Shown here one piece after another: positions 34,417 to 41,721 of a stretch of DNA of 64,000 nucleotides. The stretch's first letter is position 1; each line of letters starts with the position of its first letter. The DNA is from Streptomyces filamentosus (lineage in GTDB: Bacteria; Actinomycetota; Actinomycetes; Streptomycetales; Streptomycetaceae): the NCBI RefSeq assembly GCF_014654895.1, contig NZ_BNBE01000002.1, positions 62,001-126,000 of the forward strand, in the 5' to 3' direction. The notes beneath the pieces were generated by a model. That model had not been told where the DNA came from. It did no database searches and was given only the letters and a program-made list of their open reading frames with translations. The position numbers were made by a program, and so were the translations under genes.

Positions 34417-34779
34417 TCACAAACGTCGTGCACCCCGCGCGCTCCAGGTAAGGAACCCGAGCAGGACAGCCCACTGAACGAGGGTCGCGGGCAAGGATCC
34501 TGCCAAGAGGGGAAGCACCGAGGGGAGAAGCAGCAGCGTTCCGCACACCGCGGTGAACGCACCGGCGTCTGCCTTCCGTGTCAGGAGACGGGCGACGGCG
34601 ACCAGCAGCAGTGAAGGGAGCCCCACCACCAGGAGGAGGCCCTCGAAGAGGTCGACGTAGCCGTCGGCAGCTCCCCCTTCCACGGCCATGGACACGCCGA
34701 GGAAGGCGCCCCACACCCCGCAGAAGGCCACCAGGTATCTGGACGCATCCTGCACGATCAACAACCTGATCTTCGCCAC
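34417..34779 (-). CDS. Small integral membrane protein
   Basis: A 120-residue, strongly hydrophobic protein with three to four membrane helices (YLVAFCGVWGAFLGVSMAV; FEGLLLVVGLPSLLLVAVA; FTAVCGTLLLLPSVLPLLAG; VQWAVLLGFLTW). Starts MAKIRLLIVQDASRY and ends in a basic tail. No function recognised. Confidence 0.6.
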   Translation of the reverse strand: MAKIRLLIVQDASRYLVAFCGVWGAFLGVSMAVEGGAADGYVDLFEGLLLVVGLPSLLLVAVARLLTRKADAGAFTAVCGTLLLLPSVLPLLAGSLPATLVQWAVLLGFLTWSARGARRL

Positions 34780-34962
34780 GTCATCCCCCCTAGCGGCACG
34801 GGCGGATCACCGTGCCGATGAACCGCGACAGGCACACCCTGACACGACAATTGAACGCGTTCAAGTCATCGGAACGGTTCCCCGCACCGCACCGGCCCCA
34901 ACTGCACGTCCTCCCCGATCGAGCGACGTCACCCGACGTCACCGTGCCGCGTTGGCCTGGGC

Positions 34963-35364
34963 ATGAAGATCACCACCGCTCTCGCCGGAGCCGCGCTCGC
35001 CGCCCTCACCCTCACCGGCACCGCCGCCGCGGCCCCCTCGCCGGCCGAGGACGCCCGCCTCTGGCTCACCGTCACCCGCACCACCACGGACGGCGTCTCG
35101 GCCACCGGCAACATCTGGCTCGACTGCCCCGGCCGGCAGGGCCCCGGCCACCCCCACCGCGAAGCCGCCTGCGCCGACGTCACCGCCGCCCACGGCGACC
35201 TCGACGCCCTCCCCGGCCGGGACACCGCCCTGTGCTCCAACGACGCCGTCGAGGTCACCGCGACCGCCCACGGCACCGTGAAGGGCCGCGAGGTCCACTG
35301 GGAGCGCACGTACGAATCCGACTGCCACCTCACCCTCGCCACCGGCCCGCTCTTCGACTTCTAG
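34963..35364 (+). CDS. Secreted subtilisin-inhibitor-like (SSI family) protein
   Basis: A 133-residue protein with a Sec signal peptide (MKITTALAGAALAALTLTG, cleavage near residue 24). Four cysteines in the SSI pattern: WLDCPG, AACADV, ALCSND, SDCHL. Family signatures GPGHPHREAACADV and the C-terminal TGPLFDF are present. In SSI proteins the reactive bond follows the third Cys (C-P-M-V). Here that segment is C-S-N-D, so the P1/P1' residues are atypical and protease specificity may be altered or lost. Confidence 0.78.
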   Translation: MKITTALAGAALAALTLTGTAAAAPSPAEDARLWLTVTRTTTDGVSATGNIWLDCPGRQGPGHPHREAACADVTAAHGDLDALPGRDTALCSNDAVEVTATAHGTVKGREVHWERTYESDCHLTLATGPLFDF

Positions 35365-35603
35365 CCCCCGCCCCGCCCCCAGCGCGCGCCACGACGGCCG
35401 CGCCGGACGGCGGCGGGCGTCTACCGTGCACGAAGGGGCGGCCCGAGCACGCCATTCGGTCAAAAATGCAGCTCATCTCCTGCCGCCCCTGCCGGATCCC
35501 CCGACTCCCCTGTGAGGGGGATCCGGCGCCACCGCGTTCACTCAGCCGTGTGGTGCGCGGGACGGGAGCGTCTCCGGCGAAGCCGCCGTTCGGTTGTCTG
35601 ATC

Positions 35604-36047
35604 ATGAAACGATTCCGGACCCGCACGACGGCGGCGGCCGTGACCGCCCTCCTCCTGGCCGCCGCCGCACCGGCCTCCGCGGCGACGTACACCCACGACC
35701 GGCAGAACGCCTGCCGCCAGGTGAAGGAGAAGGACGGGTGCCGGCCGGGCATCGTCGTCAAGCACTGGCACAAGGGCCGCTCGACCGCACGCGGCGTCGG
35801 GTGGGTGTACGCCTCCATGGAGACCCGGGGACGTGCGGCGAAGGCGCGCTGGCTCTACCAGCGGCCCGGCGGCCGGATGACCGCCGCGACCGGCTGGAAG
35901 ACGGCGACGCGGCCCGGCTCCGAGACCTCCTTCGTGGAGACCTCCTGGGGCCGGGACGGCCGTACCGGGCCGCAGTACCCGGTGGGCACGAAGATCTGCG
36001 TCCAGTTCCGTGACCTCGGACAGCCGCTCTGCGTACGGCTCCGCTGA
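35604..36047 (+). CDS. Small secreted hypothetical protein
   Basis: 147 residues from ATG 35604 with an Ala-rich signal peptide (MKRFRTRTTAAAVTALLLAA). The mature part contains four cysteines (NACRQ, DGCRPG, KICVQF, PLCVRL), probably two disulfides, and basic/aromatic segments (VVKHWHKGRSTARGVGWVYA). It resembles small secreted Streptomyces proteins of unknown role. A 35464-35603 leader shows no clear regulatory repeat. Confidence 0.6.
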   Translation: MKRFRTRTTAAAVTALLLAAAAPASAATYTHDRQNACRQVKEKDGCRPGIVVKHWHKGRSTARGVGWVYASMETRGRAAKARWLYQRPGGRMTAATGWKTATRPGSETSFVETSWGRDGRTGPQYPVGTKICVQFRDLGQPLCVRLR

Positions 36048-36129
36048 CGGCCCGCCCCCCTCTGCGCCCCGTCCGGGAACACCTCGGGTTCTAATGAACG
36101 TCGCAACGCCCGATGTCAGCGGGTAGGCG

Positions 36130-36432
36130 ATGAAGGACAGAAGGATCACTGCTGGGGGACGCCCAAACGGCAAGCGGGCGTCCCCCGAGGTGAAGCAGCA
36201 GTTCCTCGACCTGATACACGAAGGCGTGAGTATCAGGGAGGCCAGCCGACTTGTCGGCATCAACCGCCGGACCGGCCAGGAGTGGGTCAACGGCCGCAAT
36301 GAGCGCGTAGGAACGACCAAACCCGGCCGGACGGCGGTGAGGCCGGCCGTGCATCCGCTGATCGGCATCCTGTCAGTCGGCCGTCGTCGCCGGTCGTCAA
36401 GGAGCACCATCTACCAGCTCGTGTCTTCGTAG
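36130..36432 (+). pseudogene. IS30-family transposase, N-terminal remnant
   Basis: Starts MKDRRITAGGRPNGKRASPE. The segment EVKQQFLDLIHEGVSIREAS, then RLVGINRRTGQEWVNGRNER, is the HTH_38-type DNA-binding start of IS30 transposases. After about residue 58 the sequence is unrelated, and the catalytic DDE domain is missing. Confidence 0.65.
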
Positions 36433-36697
36433 GCGTGATGCCGCACTTGCCGGTCCTCAGAGAGTGACGCCTGCCTTTCCCCGCGGCGACAATCCGCGCG
36501 TAGGCGTCAAGGTCAGAGGTGCAGCGGGTCATGAGGGCGACGGTGACGTTGTGGATGGCAGGTACGTCGGGGTCGAGGACGGCCAGGGCGCCGTCCCGGA
36601 AGGAAAGAAGGCGTCCGGGTGGTTGGTCAATCGGTTCGACGCGGAGCGTCAGGAACTCGTGCGGGTGCTCAGCGCTGGGATTGCTGTGGCGCACGGG
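36433..36697. other. Intergenic or gene fragment
   Basis: A minus-strand frame (about 36694-36450) reads FLTLRVEPIDQPPGRLLSFR and PAIHNVTVALMTRCTSDLDA, which looks protein-like but has no identifiable family and no clear end. It may be a remnant cut by the IS30 fragment. No other features seen. Confidence 0.3.
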
Positions 36698-37228
36698 CTA
36701 TTCGTCCCAGTCGTCCTCTGGTTCGGATTCGCGTACGAACCAGAGATCGAGGCTGTACTGCTCAGTCGTAGGGCACTGCCTCCACGCTGCTCCGATCTGT
36801 TCCGCGTCCCATTGCTCCTCGGCGCCGCGCTGGATGCATGTGTTGTAGTAGCCAGCCGTGGCTTCTCGTCCGCTCCATGCCGCGTGTCCGTTGTAAACGC
36901 CGGTTCGGGGTAGGTCCATCACGCCTGCCGGGCCGAAGGTGAGTTGGTTGACGACGAGTTGGCCCGTTTCTGATTCCAGAGAGACAGGAACCGTGCCCTC
37001 AGCGTCTTCCGGGGGCCTCTGGGGGGTATCCCAGATCCTGATGGTGACCTGTACTTCGATGTCGGGTTGGCTGGTCTGCAGGTAGAGGTGATAGCCGTTC
37101 CCGGCGACCACCTGAGTCCTGGACTGCTGCAACGACTCATCGTCCCCGAGGAAGGCATCCGAGTCGTACACCTCTACGAGCCTGTAGCCCGGCCGGGCGT
37201 TGGTGCTGTACTCGGTGATGAGAGGCAC
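36698..37228 (-). CDS. Hypothetical protein
   Basis: A 176-residue acidic protein starting MPLITEYSTNARPGYRLVEV. The pattern suggests a beta-sandwich (GNGYHLYLQTSQPDIEVQVT; ETGQLVVNQLTFGPAGVMDL) followed by a helical Cys-containing segment (YYNTCIQRGAEEQWDAEQIG) and an acidic tail. Function not recognised. It lies upstream of the inverted-repeat cassette. Confidence 0.6.
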   Translation of the reverse strand: MPLITEYSTNARPGYRLVEVYDSDAFLGDDESLQQSRTQVVAGNGYHLYLQTSQPDIEVQVTIRIWDTPQRPPEDAEGTVPVSLESETGQLVVNQLTFGPAGVMDLPRTGVYNGHAAWSGREATAGYYNTCIQRGAEEQWDAEQIGAAWRQCPTTEQYSLDLWFVRESEPEDDWDE

Positions 37229-37383
37229 AAGGGCTCCGTCGTTACTCAGGGAATGATCTTCACGTGGTTGCGTCTTTATTGAGGACGCGGTTCAAGATGA
37301 ACATGTTGCTGCGGCAGGCTGCCCACCACTTCGGCTCCAGCGAGCGGGAAATTCCGGAGCCGTCGGCTGCTTCCGAACCGGGC

Positions 37384-37510
37384 TGACCAGGCCGGTCAAG
37401 GTTCGATGACACGGGACAGTCGGTGTCCTGTGCCACCGATCCTTGACCGATTGCCACTGAAGTTGGACCACTGCACGGTTCGTGTCATCGAACCTTGACC
37501 GCCCTGGTCA
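37384..37510. repeat. MITE-like element R1 with 29-bp terminal inverted repeats
   Basis: 127 bp. The core 37394-37500 starts GGTCAAGGTTCGATGACAC and ends with its exact complement (19 bp). The arms extend outward (TGACCAGG[C/G]C) for 29 bp with one mismatch. No coding capacity. Its internal 50 bp (around CAGTGGTCCAACTTCAGTGG on the minus strand) recur in R2 at 37951-38042 in the opposite orientation. Confidence 0.8.
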
Positions 37511-37906
37511 GACTGGTCCCGGGCCCGCCGACTGCTTCTCACCGTCAGCAGGCTCGGGTGCTGCCCGGGGGCTGGAGCTGAACTGCTCGCCGATGTTGTT
37601 CCACATGAAGCCGTCCTGCCAGTTCGGCTTCGCGGCTGCCCAGCCGAACAGTGCCACGAGGACCTTCTCCTGGGAAACGGTCATGGTCTGGAAGTGCTGC
37701 TCGGCCACGCCGTCCCGGTATTCGAGCTGGTAGGCGTTGTTCTCACGCAGCAGGACCTGGATGTACCAGCTGCCGGGCAGTCCCTCGTCCACCCGCTCCA
37801 CGATCAGGTGGGCATTGCCCCGCCGCAGGTTGGCCAGCATCGTTCCGATGGCGGGCTTGGTGGCGCGCTTCACCACGTGACCGAGTTCGTTGGTCGCTAT
37901 CAGCAT
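37508..37906 (-). CDS. Hypothetical protein flanked by inverted R1/R2 repeats
   Basis: 132 residues from ATG 37906 (an upstream TTG at 37921 is possible). Contains VVKRATKPAIGTMLANLRRG, YIQVLLRENNAYQLEYRDGV and TVSQEKVLVALFGWAAAKPN, with an acidic Ser/Pro-rich tail. Function unknown. The gene is framed by near-identical inverted repeats R1 and R2 with no transposase, so it may be the cargo of a mobile insertion cassette. Confidence 0.55.
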   Translation of the reverse strand: MLIATNELGHVVKRATKPAIGTMLANLRRGNAHLIVERVDEGLPGSWYIQVLLRENNAYQLEYRDGVAEQHFQTMTVSQEKVLVALFGWAAAKPNWQDGFMWNNIGEQFSSSPRAAPEPADGEKQSAGPGPV

Positions 37907-37950
37907 GGCCGGATCATCCAACAGGGGACTGACACCGCCTCATGAGGCTC

Positions 37951-38042
37951 GGACCTGGGCGGTCAAGGTTCGACGGCACGAACGGTGCAGTGGTCCAACT
38001 TCAGTGGCAATCGGTCAAGGATCGGTGGCACAGGACAGTCGG
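37951..38042. repeat. R2, inverted near-copy of most of R1
   Basis: About 85-90 bp matching the complement of R1, starting GGTCAAGGTTCGACGGCAC and containing GTGCAGTGGTCCAACTTCAG. Only a few substitutions. It lacks R1's second terminal repeat, diverging after CACAGGACA. Confidence 0.8.
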
Positions 38043-38086
38043 GCCTGTGGCGGCCGTCAGCCCCCTGCCTTCACAATCCTTCGGGC

Positions 38087-38127
38087 GGGTTAAGTGGAAA
38101 GGATAAACGGGAGGGTTAAGCGCTGCT
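38087..38127. promoter_or_regulatory. Repeat-containing upstream region of tap
   Basis: GGGTTAAG occurs at about 38087-38094 and again at about 38113-38120, just upstream of the tap start, in a locally AT-richer stretch. It may be a promoter or an operator for autoregulation by the Tap helix-turn-helix. Confidence 0.35.
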
Positions 38128-38139
38128 ATCTTCGTGGTC

Positions 38140-40287
38140 ATGGGAACCGACAAGACAGCCAAGAACCCTGACGCGGACGCGCTGTTCGCCGCTGCTGACG
38201 CGCTCCTCGCGGAGGAGCCGCAGCTCCCGTCTCCCGCTGAGCGGGCCCGTCTGCGCGAGGCCGCCGGCATTACGCAGGCGCGTCTCGCCGCCGCGCTCCA
38301 GACCACCACCCAGACGGTGAAGAACTGGGAGAACGGCCGCTCCGAACCCCGCTCGCCGCGCCTGGAGGCGTACCAGCGGATCCTCGACGGCTGGGCCGCC
38401 AAGCACCCCGCCTACCCCGCCCCGGCCGCCCCCGCGCCGCAGCCGGCCTCGGCCGCGCCCGCCGCCTTCGCCCCCGCCGCGCCCGCGCCGACGCTCCCCG
38501 AGCCCGCCCCGGCCGTGACGACGGCCCCCGCCGATCCTGCGCCGCAGCCGGTTCCGGCCGCGCGGCCCGCGACGTCCCGCCGCCCGGCCGCCCGCAAGGC
38601 CGCCCCTGCCGCCCTGGCCGTCTCCGCGGATCCCCGGTTCCGCAACGGCCCGCTCGTCGTCCTCGACGGCGGCGGCGCCGCGTACGACATCAACGGCACC
38701 CTCATGCGCTGCCCGGCGGACAGCGTCGTGGACCTGGTGGAGTGGGCCCTCGCCTCTCACCTCGGCGCGCCCCGGCTCCACCGCAACGGCCGCGACTCCG
38801 ACCCCCTGGTCGTCCTCACCGCGGCCGCCGCCGTCCACCTCGGCCTGCCCGAGCACCTGGAGGGACACGAGCAGCGCCGCTCCCTGCGCCTGCCCGAGGA
38901 CCACCCCGTCGTCCGCGAGGTCACGGAGGCCGGCTGGAAGCTCACCCAGCGCGGCTTCGGCCCCTGGCCCCGGATCTACCGCTCTCCGCAGGGCGGCGCC
39001 CGCCAGTGCGTCCAGCTCGCCGTCCTGTCCTGGGGCGCGCTCGACGACCGGTCCTGGCCCGGCGTCGCGGACATGCACCCCGCCGACATCGCCCGCGCGC
39101 TCGGCACCTACGCGCAGCGCGTCCTCACCCCGCGCGGCTCCACCGCCGTCTCCGGCCTGGAGCTGATGACCGCGCTCCGCCCGCCGACCCGCGCCGTCCG
39201 CGACAAGACCACCAACGCCTGGGTCTCCGGCCACAACCCCGGTTCCCTCGGCAAGGAACCGCTCGACCCCGCCCCGCCGGAGGCGATCGCCGAGCACCCC
39301 GTCGCGCAGGGCTGGACCGGCGGGTTCCTCGACGAGGAGGCGTACCAGTGGACGCGGCCCGTCGACCTTCTCACCGGCCCGGAGACCGCCCTCCCCTACG
39401 CTCTCGGCCTCGACCTCAACACCGCGTTCCTCGCCGCCACCGCCCGCCTCGCCGTGGGCCTGTCCGCCCCCGAACACGTCCACGCCCCCGAGTTCTCCCC
39501 GAAGATCCCCGGGTCCTGGCTGGCCGACCTCTCCCACATCGACACCGACCCGCGGATGCCCTCCCCGTTCACCCCGGACGGCACCCGGCCCACCGGCCCG
39601 GCCTGGTACCAGACCCACACCCTCGCCTACGCCCAGGAACTCGGCCACGACGTCCGCCCCACCGAGGCGTACCTCCGCTACGAGTCCGGCGCCTACCTCG
39701 ACCCCTGGCACGACCGCCTCAAGACCGCCTACCTCGACACCCTCGCCGACCTCGGCGTCACCCGGGATCTCACCGACGCCGAGTTCCTGGCCGCCATGGA
39801 GCACCACAAGCAGCAGGACCCGGCCCTGGCCGCCGTCCTCGCCGCCATCAAGGCCACCATCAAGGGCGGCATCGGCAAGCTCCGCGAACGCCCTCAGGGC
39901 AAGAACTACCGGGACGGGGAGCGCTGGCCGGCCCTGGAGCGCCCCACCTGGCGCCCCGACATCCGCGCCGCCGTCATCAGCAAGGCCCGCGTGAACATGC
40001 ACCGCAAGATGCGCAACATGGCCGCGCTGACGGGCCTGTTCCCGCTCGCCGTCCTCTCCGACTGCGTGGTCTACCCCTCGCCCGGCGCCAGCCCCCTCGA
40101 CCTCCTCCCGTACGCCGCCTCCGGCAAGCCCCAGGGCGGCTTCCGCCTCGGCCCCACCCCGGGCCTCGCCAAGCTCGAAGGGGTCCAGTCCATGGCGTGG
40201 GCCGTGGACCTCCTGGAGCAGGGCTACAACCCCGCCCGGCACATCAAGGGCGACGGTCACGACGCCGTCCTCGACGCAGGAGAGTGA
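38140..40287 (+). CDS. tap: Telomere-associated protein Tap
   Basis: 715 residues from ATG 38140 (a GTG at 38134 is an alternative). The N-terminal XRE helix-turn-helix (RLREAAGITQARLAAALQTT, QTVKNWENGRSEPRSPRLEA) is followed by an Ala/Pro-rich linker (residues ~85-155) and a long C-terminal region with PLVVLDGGGAAYDINGTLMR, EFSPKIPGSWLADLSHIDTD and RVNMHRKMRNMAALTGLFPL. This architecture and the adjacent tpg match the Tap proteins that recruit the terminal protein to telomere 3' overhangs of Streptomyces linear replicons. Only 2 bp separate its stop from the tpg start. Confidence 0.88.
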   Translation: MGTDKTAKNPDADALFAAADALLAEEPQLPSPAERARLREAAGITQARLAAALQTTTQTVKNWENGRSEPRSPRLEAYQRILDGWAAKHPAYPAPAAPAPQPASAAPAAFAPAAPAPTLPEPAPAVTTAPADPAPQPVPAARPATSRRPAARKAAPAALAVSADPRFRNGPLVVLDGGGAAYDINGTLMRCPADSVVDLVEWALASHLGAPRLHRNGRDSDPLVVLTAAAAVHLGLPEHLEGHEQRRSLRLPEDHPVVREVTEAGWKLTQRGFGPWPRIYRSPQGGARQCVQLAVLSWGALDDRSWPGVADMHPADIARALGTYAQRVLTPRGSTAVSGLELMTALRPPTRAVRDKTTNAWVSGHNPGSLGKEPLDPAPPEAIAEHPVAQGWTGGFLDEEAYQWTRPVDLLTGPETALPYALGLDLNTAFLAATARLAVGLSAPEHVHAPEFSPKIPGSWLADLSHIDTDPRMPSPFTPDGTRPTGPAWYQTHTLAYAQELGHDVRPTEAYLRYESGAYLDPWHDRLKTAYLDTLADLGVTRDLTDAEFLAAMEHHKQQDPALAAVLAAIKATIKGGIGKLRERPQGKNYRDGERWPALERPTWRPDIRAAVISKARVNMHRKMRNMAALTGLFPLAVLSDCVVYPSPGASPLDLLPYAASGKPQGGFRLGPTPGLAKLEGVQSMAWAVDLLEQGYNPARHIKGDGHDAVLDAGE

Positions 40288-40289
40288 CC

Positions 40290-40847
40290 ATGGGAGAGAT
40301 CGAAGACGCCCTGGAGCGCGCGAGCCGCGAGCACTTCACCCAGGAGCCCCCCAAGACCCTCAAAGGCCAGATCGGCTACCTCCTGCGCCAGCTCGGCAGC
40401 GCCAAGGCCGTCGCCGCCGAGATCGGCGTCACCGCCGACTCCGTCAACCGCTACCGGCGCGGCGCCCGCAAGAACCCCCGCACCGACGTCGCCGCCAAGA
40501 TCGACGCCGCCGTCCGCGCCCGCTGGCAGCCCGGTGTCCGCCAGCGCCGCCGGCGCCAGGCCGCCGCCGGCGGCGGCATCACCGTGGAACTGCGCGCCCA
40601 GATCGGCTACACCGCCGCGGTCGGCTCCACCGACGAACCCCGCTTCCGCCGCCTGACGGTCCACCTCCCCAACTCCTACGCGCGGCAGCTGTTCGACGCC
40701 CACCAGGCCGGCGCCGCCGACCATGCCATGCGGCAGATCGTCGCCGACGGACTGAAGGAGGTCTATTTCCAGGACGGCGGCAGGCGCGCAGCCGGCCTCT
40801 ACGACGTGGCGCTGAACTCCATCGACTACATCGACTTCGACTACTGA
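40290..40847 (+). CDS. tpg: Terminal protein Tpg
   Basis: 185 residues from ATG 40290 with GCAGGAGAG upstream (inside the tap end). Features of Tpg: MGEIEDALERASREHFTQEP, helix-turn-helix-like IGYLLRQLGSAKAVAAEIGV followed by TADSVNRYRRGARKNPRTDV, the central beta segment RFRRLTVHLPNSYARQLFDA and the C-terminal GLYDVALNSIDYIDFDY. Tpg is covalently attached to the 5' telomere ends and primes end patching. With tap it forms the conserved two-gene telomere operon, strong evidence for a linear replicon. Confidence 0.92.
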   Translation: MGEIEDALERASREHFTQEPPKTLKGQIGYLLRQLGSAKAVAAEIGVTADSVNRYRRGARKNPRTDVAAKIDAAVRARWQPGVRQRRRRQAAAGGGITVELRAQIGYTAAVGSTDEPRFRRLTVHLPNSYARQLFDAHQAGAADHAMRQIVADGLKEVYFQDGGRRAAGLYDVALNSIDYIDFDY

Positions 40848-40852
40848 ACTGA

Positions 40853-40868
40853 AGGAGGTTCACCTCCT
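40853..40868. terminator. Short hairpin after tpg
   Basis: AGGAGGT-TC-ACCTCCT, a perfect 7-bp stem with a two-base loop, six bases beyond the tpg stop. Possible terminator or mRNA 3' stabiliser. Confidence 0.45.
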
Positions 40869-41346
40869 GTGTGTCCCGGCTGTTGAGCTGGTCGTGCATA
40901 GGGCTGGCGGTCCCGTGGCGCTGGTGTCGTGTCGTCGCTCGGGTGGAGGTCGGGGATGCCGCCGGGCCTGGGGCTGCCATGTCGGTTGGGTAGCGGCGCT
41001 CGTGGACCGCGCGGTCGCCGGCTTTCCCGAACCTGTGCGCCAGGGAGTCACACGTGAGTGCTGCTGAAGGCTCCGTCTTCGGGGCGCCGTAGAGATGTGA
41101 TAGCAGGACCTCCTGGACCGCTCGTTGGCCGAACACCAACTGAGCTGCCAAGAAGCCCTGCCGTCATACCGGACGGCCGCCGCGGTCACCCCATAGGGAC
41201 CATCCCGGGTATGTCGTCAGCACACGCTGCAGGCAGGCGCGGAATCTTCTCCTGCGTGCCCGGTGCGCGACCGTCCGACGAGTCCCCTTCTGCGCGTGGC
41301 GGCGGGGAGGCTGTGGGGCTGGCCGCGGTCCGGGGGATTCCGGAGT
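40869..41346. other. Intergenic, no supported gene
   Basis: About 480 bp between tpg and the EACC1-like gene. Open frames on both strands have Arg/Ser/Pro-rich compositions typical of antisense or non-coding high-GC DNA and lack ribosome-binding sites. I see no repeats or RNA structures I can support. Confidence 0.4.
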
Positions 41347-41721
41347 TCAGTCCACCTGTGGTTCGTCGGCAACGAGGTCAAGGAGCTGGTCGGGGGTGAG
41401 GGTGGCGAGGTCGACGGAGTGGTCCGCACGCACGAGCCGTGCCGTCGTCTGCTCGGTGGAGAGCTGTCGGGCTCGTTCGATGAGTTCACCTGCGCGGCGC
41501 CGCTTGCGGATACGATCGGCGATGTCTGTGACCGCGAGCACGGCAGAGGGAACGGACAGGAACAGTGCCGTCACCGCCACGGGGTCGACGCTCTTGGTGT
41601 CCGAGCGGGTCACCGCTGTGGCTGGCGGAAGAGCGTGGGCCGGGTGGCCCCAGTCGGCGGTGACCGCCGCGATGCTCTCTCGGGCGGCGTCGGCTCCAGG
41701 GCCGGCAATCTCGATGATCAT
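41347..41721 (-). CDS. EACC1-like (effector-associated constant component) protein
   Basis: 124 residues from ATG 41721, overlapping the stop of the CHAT-TPR gene (ATGA at 41718-41721). N-terminal strand (MIIEIAGPGADAARESIAAV), then DPVAVTALFLSVPSAVLAVT (a membrane-like segment) and DIADRIRKRRRAGELIERAR. This pattern, D-P-x-A plus a hydrophobic stretch and a basic helix, matches my knowledge of the EACC1 component that accompanies STAND/CHAT effectors in bacterial conflict systems. A short acidic C-terminal region follows. It probably couples the effector to a membrane or an invasion signal. Confidence 0.65.
   Translation of the reverse strand: MIIEIAGPGADAARESIAAVTADWGHPAHALPPATAVTRSDTKSVDPVAVTALFLSVPSAVLAVTDIADRIRKRRRAGELIERARQLSTEQTTARLVRADHSVDLATLTPDQLLDLVADEPQVD

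Noticed and set aside
38116..40260. 714-codon minus-strand open frame
   Set aside because: Exactly antisense to tap; low-complexity Gly/Val/Arg composition and no family features.
40860..41189. Minus-strand ORF downstream of tpg
   Set aside because: Thr/Arg/Ser-rich with no family resemblance; starts and ends do not fit neighbouring operons.
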